DNA from: Lumbricus terrestris
Lineage: Eukaryota > Annelida > Clitellata > Crassiclitellata > Lumbricidae
Direction of reading: 5' to 3'
Length of the DNA: 64,000 nt
Assembly (NCBI GenBank): GCA_949752735.1
Contig: OX457041.1
Span: 21,436,117-21,500,116 of the forward strand
Shown here: positions 33,108-45,600 of the stretch, in pieces
Position numbering within the stretch: the first letter of the stretch is position 1
Layout: each line of letters begins with the position of its first letter
Program-made: the position numbers and the translations under genes
Notes under the pieces: generated by a model
The model's input: only the letters and a program-made list of their open reading frames with translations
Database searches by the model: none
Told to the model about the DNA's origin: nothing

Positions 33108-34779
33108 AGCATTTATAATTATCATAATTAAGAGAACAGCAGAGCAGTAAAGTTTCACTTCAACATCAGCTTTGAAGCATATCATACATTTTATTTTTTC
33201 AGCAGAAGCAGTGTATTTAATCAAATTAATTCCGTATTAATTTCATATTGTAGCACTCAACAATGTAACTTCAACAAGTAAACGTAGTCCAGCCATTATT
33301 TAAAGATGCACACAGCTTTAATCACACAAAACGACGACGGGGCATCTAAAGTGAAACTGAAAGCGTCCAGACGTTTCAACTTCTTACAAAACATAAATGA
33401 CGTCATAATAAGCATCAACTTATTGCAACTCAAATTCGAGACCTGTTCCTGGGACAAACATACTTGACAAAATTCATCCATTGCAAAATAGTGTTTCAAT
33501 GTTCCTGGGACAAAGATACTTTAAAAAATTCATCCCTCGCAAAATAATGTATCATTTTGATGTATACAAGTGTCGGTGACCTTAATGCCCAAGTTATTCG
33601 GAAATTAATCGTCTTTTAAATATGTGGCATAGACACGAGCATATGCCAATTGACATGTTAAGTGCCCTCGCGAGATTCTTAAAAGGCACTACAAGAAGCC
33701 AGATACACATGTTTCGGAACAGAAGAAATTACAATTATGTACTGTACATTTACCAAATCTGAAACGGCAACTGAAATGCACCTTGTGAAATCTCAAGACG
33801 TTGCATACCACACCAACCAGCAGTAGGTTTAAAATGTAATACTATTTTTTGGTAAAATTTAAACATGTGCATACACGGTTCAAGTGTTCCTCATTAATTG
33901 GTATTTCTACGTGCAAAACTTAATAGCAGTGACATGATTAGCAAAGAACTAAGACTAGTCTATACAGATTACTCATGACATTCACGGTTGTCATGAAATT
34001 CAAGATTATGAAACGGAGAAAATAGGTGGTTTAAATAAGTTTTCAAGTAGCAAAGTCTATCTAAATGTCTCTCTTGTAAGGAAAATACTTGTGTTGTCTT
34101 TGCAGACTGATCTTGTGGATAGATCTTGCAGATAGTGACCTGATCACAGCTTGGCTTTCGTATACCATCGGTTGACAACTTATGCCAATTAGACACCGGT
34201 GCAATGAAATTACAAATTAAATTCTATCGGCAATAAAAAACATTTTAATCGCGAAAAATTGACAATTAGACTCAAGTTCACAGATGAAGAAGCATCTAAA
34301 TATTTATCCTATTCAATTAGCAGATGTGAAGCGAAGAACCACAAACCATGTAGAGAATACTTTACGCTTTGCAACAGCAATTAAAAAAAGATTATTAAAA
34401 CATACAATCTTGAAAGTCTTGAGCACACAGAACACAAAGCATTAGGCTTGATAAAAACATGTCACGTTACTTACAAATCGTGCACTTGACGCAAATCATA
34501 TGGGACAATCGATTAAGGCACAAAAGTATGTTGATAGAGCACAAATTAACTTTGGTAAATAAAACTTTTCTGTAAAGTCCAGTTATATAACAGTTGATGG
34601 CCCGGCCACATATGCAAGCATGTAGAAAACTAACTTGGACGGTTTTGTACAATGTTAGCCAACTCCAGAAATTATCGAACTCGAATACATCAAAGTACTG
34701 CTTATAGTGAAGGCATTTTTGGTCTTCGTCGACCTATTGACTAGCGTGAATATTTGCATCGTTTCGTATATTGAAATTT
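33108..34779. other. Intergenic, no gene seen
   Basis: AT-rich. A partial repeat of GTTCCTGGGACAAA...ATTCATCC...GCAAAATA occurs at about 33446-33490 and 33499-33547. No coding evidence. Confidence 0.5.
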
Positions 34780-34990
34780 ACAAAGCGCCTCTTACGGCAC
34801 TAGCTATTCAGAGGTGCTCTTGGTGTGATAGTCCCCAAGGAAATAAAGTCACGAAGCCGGGTCTTCAAGAATATTGAAGCTATAGGACCCGTCTTGCTAT
34901 GGCAATGCCAGCCAGCTAGGCCTCGCTCCAACTTACCTACTTGACCTTTGCTGGCCTGTGTCTGGAACACTCGGAGTAGTCTATTCATAT
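34780..34990 (-). mobile_element. L2-like LINE 3' fragment
   Basis: Begins, on the - strand, in coding-like sequence containing FLKTRLRDF. It ends with the tail AGAGGCGCTTTGTAAATT-like sequence seen at other L2-like copies (GCACCTCTGAATAG on the - strand). It lies tail to head against the + strand copy that follows. Confidence 0.55.
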
Positions 34991-35019
34991 GCTCGGTGGG
35001 AAGAGATGCTCTCAGTCTC

Positions 35020-35235
35020 ATTTGCTTTTACCACCACCATCCAAAGCCGTGCTTCACTGTGGTATGCCCGGCAATATGGAGTGGCCTCCCTCTTGGGCTG
35101 TGACTGTTCCCTAGGCACTCTCTGACACATTCTATAAGCACTTGAAACTGTTCTTTTTGACCATGCTGGAGTCGGAAGCACCTCTGAGTAGTTTCGCTGA
35201 AGGGTGCTCTGTAAATGCTTGAATGAATTAAGTCT
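35020..35235 (+). mobile_element. L2-like LINE 3' fragment
   Basis: Matches the 43995-44180 copy over CACTCTCTGACACATTCTAT, AAGCACTTGAAACTGTTC and GTCGGAAGCACCTCTGAGTAG. It ends with a GTAAATGCTTGAATGAAT tail. Confidence 0.75.
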
Positions 35236-35837
35236 GCCATTCATTACCATGGGTCTAGTTAAGAGACTGGGACAAACAACAAAGCTCACATCCGAGTCAC
35301 TCGGAGGAAATTGGTTGTCTAAGATTATTATGCACTCTAATATTCACTCTCGTTCCGTAGCGACGCCAATTTCCAACTTATTTTGAACATTGGATAAGTT
35401 AAATTGTCGACAATGGTCCCTCGAACTTTGATATATTACATGAACCTTGCAGTACTTAAGCCTAGGAACTAACCAGTAAAAATGCTACGATATGACGTGA
35501 GAATCGGGCTTGCAGAGAAAAGCTGCACATCGTTCAACAAAGTTATTAACACAGACAACGAAAGAAAGGGGCAAATTTACAATTTACAAACAAATGAATG
35601 CTGTCTTCACGGTTGAAATTCTACAAGTATCTTGATTTATTCTTGCAGAAAGACAGTCTTTCTGTAGATGCTGGTTAGGTTTTAACCAGAAATCTGACCC
35701 ATTGGCTTCACATTAGGTGACACCTACAATAGCAATCAACATCTCTACCATAATTATCCACGCCTAACAGAGACACAGGTCTCCTTAGAAAACTTAATTT
35801 GAACAAATTGTTTATGCCTACGGTGGCTTTACCAGTG

Positions 35838-38222
35838 ATTTAGTTGTCGGGGGGGTTGGGGGGGTTGGACCCCCTCAGTTCGTTGTCTGACCCCCTCAGT
35901 TAAGTGACTAAAAATGTGTTGAGGGGGTCAGCTTCTGACCCCCCCAGTTCCTTCGCCCCTTCGTCCATATTCGTATGATTCTTGATTCGTGTCTCAAATT
36001 AATTGGCTGCAATACTTGTCTATACAATGCGTGACTGAGAGTAGGGAACCAGGCACCAGCCTATAATTTATGACGCGGGTAGAGAGCCATTCTCAAGTAA
36101 ATATTAGTAATCGTAATCGTAATCGTAATCTCGAAACTTCTACAGCGCCCAGAAAAGCCAAGTCGCGGGAACCAGCTTATTCACAGGCGCTCAATCAAAA
36201 CAAAATCGATAGGCAGCGGGTCAAGTCCGGAGAATCAGGCAGGCAGATAGATGGACGGCTAAGGTGGGTGATGTTTAGAATTGAAATGACGAGGGATGTG
36301 ATGAGAAGAGGAGGAATCAGGATAGGATTTGTGAAAGAGCAATGTTTTCAGTTTTGAGTGAAAGACCTGTGGGGAGATAGCGAGAGGTGGAGTTTTGGTG
36401 AGTTCGTATGATGGGTCGGAAGTTTGCCGAAGTGCTGGCGGAAGCTTGTTCCAGAGAGGTGGAACGGCAATGGCTATGGAGCGGTTTGCGAATTTCAGTG
36501 ATGAAGTGATGGGAGGGCGAAGCAGTGTAATGGAGGATGAGGAGCGTGTTGAACGAGGTGGCTGGATGGTGAACAACTGACGAAGGTAGAACGGCTGGGA
36601 TGATTGAAGTGTATTGTAAGTGAGTGAGAGGACTTTGTATTCGATGCGTTCAGGTATTTTGAGCCAGTGAAGTGATTTCAGGACAGGAGTGATGTGGTGA
36701 CGTTTGGGGGTTTTCGTCACTGCACGGGCGAGGGCATTCTGGATAGCTTGGAGGCGGTTAATTTGGGTTATATCAATGTTTAGGAAGAGAGAGTTGCAGT
36801 AATCAAGTTTCGCATGAACTATGGATGTGGCTATTGTGGATGCAGTTTTAAAGTCGAGCATAGGTCGGATTCTGCGGAGATCTCGTATGTGCATGAAACA
36901 AGTGCGGGAAAGTTGGGTTATGTGGTCGGAGAAGCTAAGATGCTGGTCAAAGATTACACCTAGGTTTCGGACAGGAGAATTTGCGGAGAAAGTGTGGTTG
37001 GAAGAAGAGTCATTGTTGAAGGAAATAGAGGGATCAGGAATTTTCTTGAGTTGTTCTCTGAGGCCAATTAGTATAAATTCTGTCTTGGAGGGATTAAGGC
37101 AGAGGAGATTTGAGGTCATCCAAGAGGTGATTTGGGTGACCATGCACGGAGAGAAGATTATCTATGGAGTCAGAGAAGCTGCTTGGAGAGAAAGAGATGA
37201 ATAGTTGGGTGTCGTCAGCATACAGCATAGGCTATAGGCCTAATGTTCATGTTCTTCAACGTATTTCCTTTTCCTGTTTGTCAGCTACTGATTGCATGTT
37301 AAATCGTCCAGTTTCTCTTGAAAAGTTGCAGAGAAATGAGTTTGTTTGCGTTTGGATTCGCGAAAAGCAAGCGAAAGATCGTCGGCGATGGTGGCGACGA
37401 AGAAGAAAAAGACTTGAATAAAAAGTCTCGATGTGCCGATATGTCCAGCGAGGCAGTCCAGGCCGCCCACAGCTATGGGCCCAAAGCTAAACCATCGACA
37501 TCTAAACTTCCTAACAACGGTGCCACATTGATGACATTAAGTTAAAGCTGCTAGCTTTAAAACAGGAGACTGGAAGAACATTATGAAAATTTTGGGCATC
37601 TTTTGATAGTGACAAATGCTATAAAGGTGTTGAGATTGTTCAGGGTGCCGACGACGTGGAGAAATTTGATAATTTGAAAAACCAGTTCTTTCAGTCTTTG
37701 TATGATAATTTGCAGCAGAGATTTCCATCCACTGAATTCTTAGAGGCTGCTAATTCTTTAAATAAAACATCGTGGCCAAAGGATCCTCTGAAACGGGCGC
37801 TGTTTGGGGAAAAACAAGTTGCATTGTTGTGCAAGTCGTTTGGAATGAGTAATTCGGAGGCAGCTGATATTGTGCTTGATTATGCTATGTTTAAAAACAG
37901 TGATGGTGTACTTGTGGGTCAGAAATTACAGACACTTGTCGATTTGTTGGAAGTTTTACCTGTTTCTTCTGCTGAGTGTGAGAGAGGATTCAGTCAGATG
38001 AATCTCTACCACACCAGTGGAAGAAACAGGCTCCTGGTGAATTCAGTCAATGGTCTGTTGATGATTGGCATCAACGGTCCGCCTCTTACGGCATGGAATG
38101 TTGATAAATATGTTATTTCATGGCTTAAGGCTGGCAGACATGGTGCTTTGGACAAAGCCACCGGACTTCCTAAGAAAAAGGAAGTTACTAAACACAGCTC
38201 GACATTATTTTTGTGTGAATAG
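35838..38222 (+). pseudogene. hAT-family transposase remnant (ZNF862/KIAA1586-like), split and deleted
   Basis: 37656-38222 (189 codons) carries the hAT C-terminal dimerisation motif: LEVLPVSSAECERGFSQM, then SGRNRLLVNSVNGLLMI. 37336-37545 looks like the N-terminal start (MSLFAFGFAKSKRK). The several hundred codons expected between them are absent. The CCCCC/GGGGG-rich sequence at 35838-35960 and GACCCCCC at 38480 may be the element's outer parts. A LINE lies inside. Similar domesticated proteins exist in animals, but this copy is internally deleted, so I treat it as dead. Confidence 0.65.
36104..37236 (-). mobile_element. 5'-truncated CR1/L2-type LINE
   Basis: One open frame (37143-36259, 294 codons) covers the part of ORF2 after the RT catalytic YxDD box. 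It includes NLLCLNPSKTEFILIG, VRNLGVIFDQHLSF, IVHAKLDYCNSLFLNI, HWLKIPERIEYKVL and VPPLWNKLPPALR with FHSKLKTLLF. These are standard for CR1/L2-type elements. The 3' UTR has TTCTGGGCGCTGTAGAAGTT and a GATTAC repeat tail at 36104-36130. The frame is intact, so the insertion is fairly young, but it is 5'-truncated and cannot move itself. Confidence 0.85.
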
Positions 38223-39635
38223 TAACTCTTGTTTAAAAACTTCAGAATTCTGTGGCATGTCAGCTAAATCATGGTTTTAGGCTTTTAGCCATTTACATGA
38301 ACATTTGGCAAGTACTGTAATTAAAGTGAATACAACTGTATCTCATGAATAAAGGCGAGTATAATTACATGACGTGTTGGAGAGCGGAAAGAGAAAGTTA
38401 CAAATCACCGTTTTTAATTTCTGTAACGGCAGGGATTTGACATGTACTATTTGTGTACTTTGGTAATCTGTACAAAATTACTGACCCCCCCAGTTAATTT
38501 TGGACAACTAAAACACTGGGCTTTACGAGACTGGCATTTCAATGGGACCAGGCATTCAAAAGAATTTATACAATTATATTTCAATATCAGGTCAAGGCCA
38601 CTTATGAATCCTTTGACAAAGACACACTGAATAAAAACATTATAAGAAATTTCTGATTTGTAGGATATTTTATGTGACATGATTGTAGACAACCTATCAC
38701 ACATGTTACATATATTACACAATTTCAAGTGCTATCCAAAGAAAAGCCTTTTGCATTCACCAGCTATTTCCAACTGCCCAGAGATCTACTTGCTCTGCAT
38801 TATGCCTTTCTCCTAGTTTCCTGCTTCCTCACGGAAAAAAATGCACATTCCACATCAACTAACGCTGGCAGAATTGACCTAATCTGCCAGAGCTAAGCAG
38901 TGGCCATGTGGTTCAGATATCTCAATGGCTTGAAAAATAATGACTCATAGCATAGGCATTAGGTCATGGCACTTGGCAGCAGCAGGGCTTGGTTGGCACT
39001 GGATAGTTAACATATCTTGGCCCTCAATCAGGTCTGAGAACAACAGCAACGACTAGTACCATACTGACTCACTGCAGCACTGCTGCTGCATACAGCACCA
39101 AAGCAGCAACCAATGTAGCTCCATGATATTAAAGAAGCAAGAGTCCGCCTGCACTACGCACCAAAGGCTCTGCTTATCTGTCATATTAGCGTTTATGGCC
39201 AAGGAAGAATTGCAGCTAGTAGATCAAGTAATTTTAATATAGAAGTCTTAATTAGTAATGCCGGATTTGTGGTATTCCATGTTTGTCAATTCCAGGGTTT
39301 GTCAATACAGGGTTTGAAAAGGTCCCAGGAATCCCATCCCCTAAGTCTGTTTTTCTAACCTTTCTAGTCTTTCTAGCCTTGACCCACAATTTGACCTGCA
39401 CCTGCATGACACAACTTTTGTGTAGCTCAAAAAATTTGAAGGACTTGCAAATACTATAGCAGTTCACTATAAGCACTTGTGTGACAGACGGAAGTTATGT
39501 TTGAATAACCACAAAAGCACAACATGATGCGAACCTACTGACAACTTTCCTTTACAGCTGCATAACTCCAAAACAAAAGTCTCCCAATGTCATGTACAAC
39601 CTGCAATGCATTGCTACCTGAATAATAATGCTCAC
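38223..39635. other. Intergenic or last OXCT1 intron; final OXCT1 exon not found
   Basis: OXCT1 needs about 10 more codons after 39636 on the - strand. I looked for a phase-0 acceptor followed by a short frame resembling the usual PMQQ end in 31.5-39.6 kb and did not find one. Read-through of the donor at 39635 would add 27 unrelated codons. No other gene seen. Confidence 0.4.
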
Positions 39636-42600
39636 CTGAAAATCACATTTCGTTGCTTCAACTACATCCTGCACAGAAACTCCATCAGCAATCTCTGTCA
39701 GAGTCAGACCCTTTTCGGGATCAACATCGAAAACACACTGCAAAATAAATAGAAAAACCTGTACAGACCTATTGCAATGACACTGTGTAACAAAAATATT
39801 CATGTATAAATTTGTAATCTCAATACAAAACCTACAATCTGATGTCATTGTCACCAACAAATGAATAAATACTATCGTGAAAAGTTGAAAAAATGGATGG
39901 ACCCACACCACACCTAGCTTAAGTCAATGTTTCTGCAGGAAAATATCCCTTGCCCAGTACTTAAAACAGCCAATAAAGAAGGTTTAATTTCTTTTGTACC
40001 TAGAACTTTCTACCAACCTTGTTATGATACTAGAAAGTGCAGCATGAAAGTTCAGCATTGGCATTATTAAAAACAGCTAAAATGTACTTGCTATGTAACT
40101 CTATGTTAGAAATGGGTTTCCCGCCTCAAATAGTTCAGCTGCTGCAGAAACTTTACAAAAAACAACGTGCAAATATTAGGACAGATAGACTTACGTCAGC
40201 ATGGTTCAGAGTTAAGAAAGGAGTGCGACAAGGGTGTAACCTTTCACCTTTTTTTTAACATTTTAGCAGAGCAGGTAATGAGGAAAGCCTTGCAAGGATT
40301 CAACAGTGGATTCAGAATCGGGGGTAAAATCATTAACAATCTAAGATACGCAGATGACATTGTATTACTCACTACATCACCAGAGGAGCTGCAAGAATTG
40401 GTGGACAGGGTTGAGAGGTCTGCAAACGAGTATAGCATGAAGATTAATGCCGCAAAGACGAAGGTCATGACAAATACGGACACAGAATTGAAGATTAGAG
40501 TGATCAGTGGTAGTTTAAATCAGGTAGACTCATTTGTCTATCTGGGAAGCAGAGTAACGAACGATGCAGACTGTAATGTAGAAGTGAAAACAAGGTTAGC
40601 CATGGGTACATCAGTCATGATTAAGTTGACAAAGGTATGGAAAAACAAGGCAATCAGCTCCAAGACAAAAATATGTCTGATCAGGGCCTTAGTGTGGCCA
40701 GTAGCAACATACGGTTGTGAGACGTGGACTGTAAAGAAGGAGGAGGAAAGAATTATACAGGCTTTCGAAAACAAATGCATTAAGAAACTACTACGTATTT
40801 CATGGACAGAAATGTTGACTAATGAACGTGTTTATAAATTAGCAGGGACAAAATGCGAGTTGTTAGGCCATGTCAAAACTCGGAAATTACGATACTTTGG
40901 TCATATCCTGCGACAGCAGGACAATATTGAAAATAGTGTCATGACGGGACTGGTGGAAGGTGTTCGTAGCCGCGGTAGACCCAGAATATGCTGGCTCGAT
41001 AACATCACGTTGTGGACCGGTCTATCAGGAGCGGCGCTATTGAGGACTGTAAAGGACAGAACTTGCTGGAGTACATTGGTCCGATCATGCAGCCAACCGT
41101 CGCGACGTCGGCGTTATGACATGACATGACATGTAACTCTGAGCATCTGCACTGACAGTTGACAATGTAAAGTATCCTAGATGTAGCTTGCTATTTATGA
41201 TGAGCTGTAGAAGTGTCATAATTACAATTACAAGTAACAAGCTTACTTTTTCAGTGATTATCATATCAACACATTGTTTTCCTGTCAGAGGTAGACTGCA
41301 TTTATCAAGAATCTTCGGTTTCCCTCCCTGAAATCAGAGGATAAAATGTCAAAATGTCCCAAATCTGAATGTTCAGTTCACCCTACTAGAGGCACTTTAT
41401 AAATGATTAAATACAATACATTACAATGCAATATAATATATGTAGAATTATTTTACATGAAATCCTAGCACTCCCTTTACTAATCCAAATCCTCCCCAGC
41501 TGAGCTCCTCAATAAATTAATCTTGCTCTCAGCTTTCCAACTGCCGTTACAAGACCTCTCACTTCGCACCACTGAACCATCTACTCTCTCTGTTCCTCTC
41601 TGTTTCTCTGCCTGTCTCTGTTTCTATCTGTCTCTTTCTCCATCCATCTTGCTCTCTCTCTCTCTCTGTCTCTATCTCAGCATCTCTCTCCATCTCCTTT
41701 GCTTTCAACCCAAATCCTCCCATTTATTCTTGTCATCCTAGAATATACTTTGTCACCCTTGCACAACACATTCTCTGTGCGTCTGCTCATACTTTCATCA
41801 TTTCGAAATTCCTTTGTTTATCTCCCTGCATATGCTTCACACCAACAGTCAACCCCAACAGGAGTCACTAAACTTTCTTAAGTACTAATAGAATAGCACA
41901 GTTCAGTCGCAATTATAAAAGTGTCTCTAAGTTACCTTGGCTGTGTGCTCCATAGTAATGACGACTTTGGTTCCGTGGCTAGCAACCAGATCCATGGCAC
42001 CTCCCATTCCTTTTACAAGAACTCCCTGACAGAATACATACCAAAAATGATAGAATATATGCACCTGATGCAATTATCAGAAAATTTTATGAATTATTGA
42101 AATATCACGCATGGGTGTTCATGGTAATGGTAAACATCAGGCCTTGCACGATCAATTTATCCAAACAGTAGGAAACTCATACAACCAATAAAGCGCATTG
42201 TAGGTTCTTGTCACCCAGACTTAACTCATTGTCAATGCAACACTATAGCTCAATGTTTCACAAGCATTTTAGTGTCATGGACCACCAGCAAATTTCCCAC
42301 TGCAGCAGATCAGATATTTATGCTCGTAGCCACCTAGTCAATAAAAAAACCAGAAAGCACACTAAATATTTGAAATATTTGAACAGATAAACAATGATCT
42401 AAACACGTAAGTTGTCAAATGCCGTCTAAAATAAGATGCAAAATGGAGCATTTCTTACTGGTATCATCCAATTTGCTAGGTCTCCATACTTGGATACTTG
42501 CATAGCCCCCAATATCGACAATTCCACATGTCCACTAGAAAGAATAAAAATGTTCCTCATTATTCTAAACTCGACCAAAGAACAAAGAAGGCATTTTTAA

Positions 42601-45600
42601 CTGTACTGTTGGGCTCTTCAGCTAACAACCAGCCCTAGAGTAGAGATTAGGATGTACTGTGTGTGTAAATTATATTTACAAACACGGTAATACATCCCAT
42701 TATGAATTAAAATTCAATGATTAATGCAAAACTTCTGTGTAAAAAATACCAATTATCGTTATTACCACAGATCAATGTAAAAGTCAAATCTATACATCGT
42801 TCCAAGCATATAAAAGCAGAATAATGCTGAATTAACACTGAAGAGGTCAAAGTTCAACAATTACCCACGAATCATTGCAAATGACTCGTCACTTGCAAAG
42901 AAAGCAGCACCAGGAACAATTGTAACTGTTTCTTTTCCAGCATTGATCAGATCAGGATCCACATTGTCCGTGGTTGGGTAACCGCCCTAAAGTTAAAACA
43001 AATGGCATCAAAATTTACCGATCAAGTGAACTTTGCATTATTCTATTTGAGCGTGATATGAAGTGAGAAGGTCAGACATATTGTGTGGTGAAAAGAAACT
43101 CTTTAAACCTGCAGATTTCGACTTGTTTGTTTGTTTGTATGTTTGTTTGTATGCACACTTGTTATAGCGCCTCTTCCAGCCCTCAACCGCTACTCAGAGG
43201 CGCTCCCGACTACAGCGCAGACACTGCAACGGAGTTTCACGCCAAAGCGCTGAGCAATTGCGAGTGAAGGACTTGCCCAAGGTCCATACACGGCGACTTG
43301 AGGTGGATTCGAAGCTCGAACCTTCCGGCTTCAAGGCAACGACGCCACCACTACACCACCGCGCCCCACTACACCATCGGCTGGTGATGGCATCAGAACC
43401 AAAAATATCTACCTGCTCCCAATCCTGTGACAGACGAGAAGGACTGGCTATCTACGGACTATGGAAGCAAGTTGTGCAATGAAAACAAAGCTTTACACAT
43501 CTCGCATGCATTTCATCACCATTGAGTAACTTCAACAACTGTGAAGTGCACAACTTCCTGTTTGTGCACTCCTGGTGGTGTTTCACATCTCATCCACACA
43601 AGGTGTCAAACTTCAAAGTGCAAAATTTGATGAAAATGTCAACTAATAAGAACAATTTACTTTATCAGTTTTATGGTGATGTATCCGAGAACTGTGCATC
43701 AAAATGTCAAATTCAGTTGACGTAAACCATGATGTAGGAAATACGATGGTGACCGCACTCACCTCTCGAATTTGGCTAATTTAATTATATTCGCCAGATG
43801 GCAGCGGTGGCGCCGTCAGGCCGGCTTTATCCATTACATGTACAGTTAATGCATATGCTTGTACGTTTTTAAAGTATTTGGAAGCGATATAACTGATATT
43901 ACTAATTTACTAATAATAAATTACTGCATCTGAGACGCCATTACCATAGTTGAACAAGTGGTATCCTGTCACTAAACCAGTATACTGCCAGTACTGCACC
44001 ATATGTGGTTGGCCCAGAGGTATGGAATGGCCTCCCACTTGAGCCGTGCCTGTTCCCTATATCGCTCTCTGACACATTCTATAAGCACTTAGAAACTGTT
44101 CTGTTTGGCTGTGCTGGAGTCGGGAGCACCTCTGAGTAGTTTCCTTGAAGAGGTGCTATATAAAAACGTGAATGAATGATCAAAGTACAGTACAACACAT
44201 TACCTAAGAAGTACAGTATTAGGCTACTGTCACAGTATTAGTACAGTACATGCAGACTACAAGTACAGATAGTCTCAGTGCAGCATAGCGTACAAGTGCA
44301 TTGAAGTATAGCAAACACACAGTACTAAGTAAAAGTACAGCATATTGCATGATCTGCCTTCATGTAGTTCTGGTATATCACAATAGCTTGAATTTATTTT
44401 AATTAAGACACTGAAAAGAACAGTCTCAATCGAGTGGTCAAGCAATTCAGATCAACATGAATAAAATACTAAAACCATAACGAATAAAGCACAATACAAA
44501 ACAGGACTTTTCAGTTCATAGGATTGGTGGATCCAACGAAGACAAAAACTTTCAGTCGATTTCTTTATATTTTATTCTGAAGTATAATGTTCTTAAGGCT
44601 GTTCCCTTTAGTGGGGTTGGCTCTGGAGCGCTTCTCAGTAGATGGTCTCGAAGGGGTGCTCTATAAATGGTTGAAATGAATTAATAATACGACTGATCAC
44701 TAATACATCGTGATGTCAGAGAACAACAGTGTCTCTTACAACCTATTGTGGAAGCAGGCAACTCATCACATGTGAGAACTTCATTCAGAATGTCAAAATA
44801 CATATTTGTATTTGGTGTAGCAGAGTATCTCTGAAAACATTTCTCTAACAACTTGATGAGTGATGTTAGAGCAAGAGAAGGCAGCTTAAGACCACCTCTG
44901 GTTTTCAGTTCAGCTAACCTAGAATCAGAGCAAACATTCTCAGAATCAGATAAGTCATTACATGTCGTGTATTTGCACAATTTATGAGCAACATATCGGC
45001 CTTTAAAAAGGTGTCTTTTATCAGTGTTACTCTGGTAGCCAGACGTGCAACCTGCAGTGTCCAACATTTATATGGCATAACTACTGTTCCTGTGTATGTT
45101 AGATACTACCGAAAAGGAAAGGAAGACATGTATTGCAACTGTAGAATATTTAAAACAGTTTATGTGTATATATCTGTATCACATTGTATACGTATATTAT
45201 TGCTCTAAGGTCTATCATGTTACTGTTTAAAATTAAATTATTAGTTCTATACATAATTATTATTTCTCACTAATCGGATTTCTACTTCAAAATGGCATAA
45301 ACCCTTTTCATCAATCCAGCTATCAGCTATACAAGTTTGTTTCATCAATCCAATTTCCATTTAAGTAGCAAAAAATTGCTTATCAATCCAGCTGCAACTT
45401 AAGAAAGAATGTTTTCATCGGTAATCCCAAAGACAGCGTGCCCGTATACAAAGCAACATGGTTGCCAACGACTTACCTAAATTAGACCACTGCGACCTAT
45501 CAGGCGCATCCCAATCCCATGATACAATGCGTGCACTAAGTTAGTAATCAGCGCGAGATCTAAGTGAAACAGAGTTAATAAAATTATATACGAGGGAAAA

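Noticed and set aside
33296..33499. Candidate last OXCT1 exon (VSNL after an acceptor-like CAG at about 33445)
   Set aside because: It starts in phase with VSNL, but the residues after it do not match the usual ending and no stop follows at the right distance.
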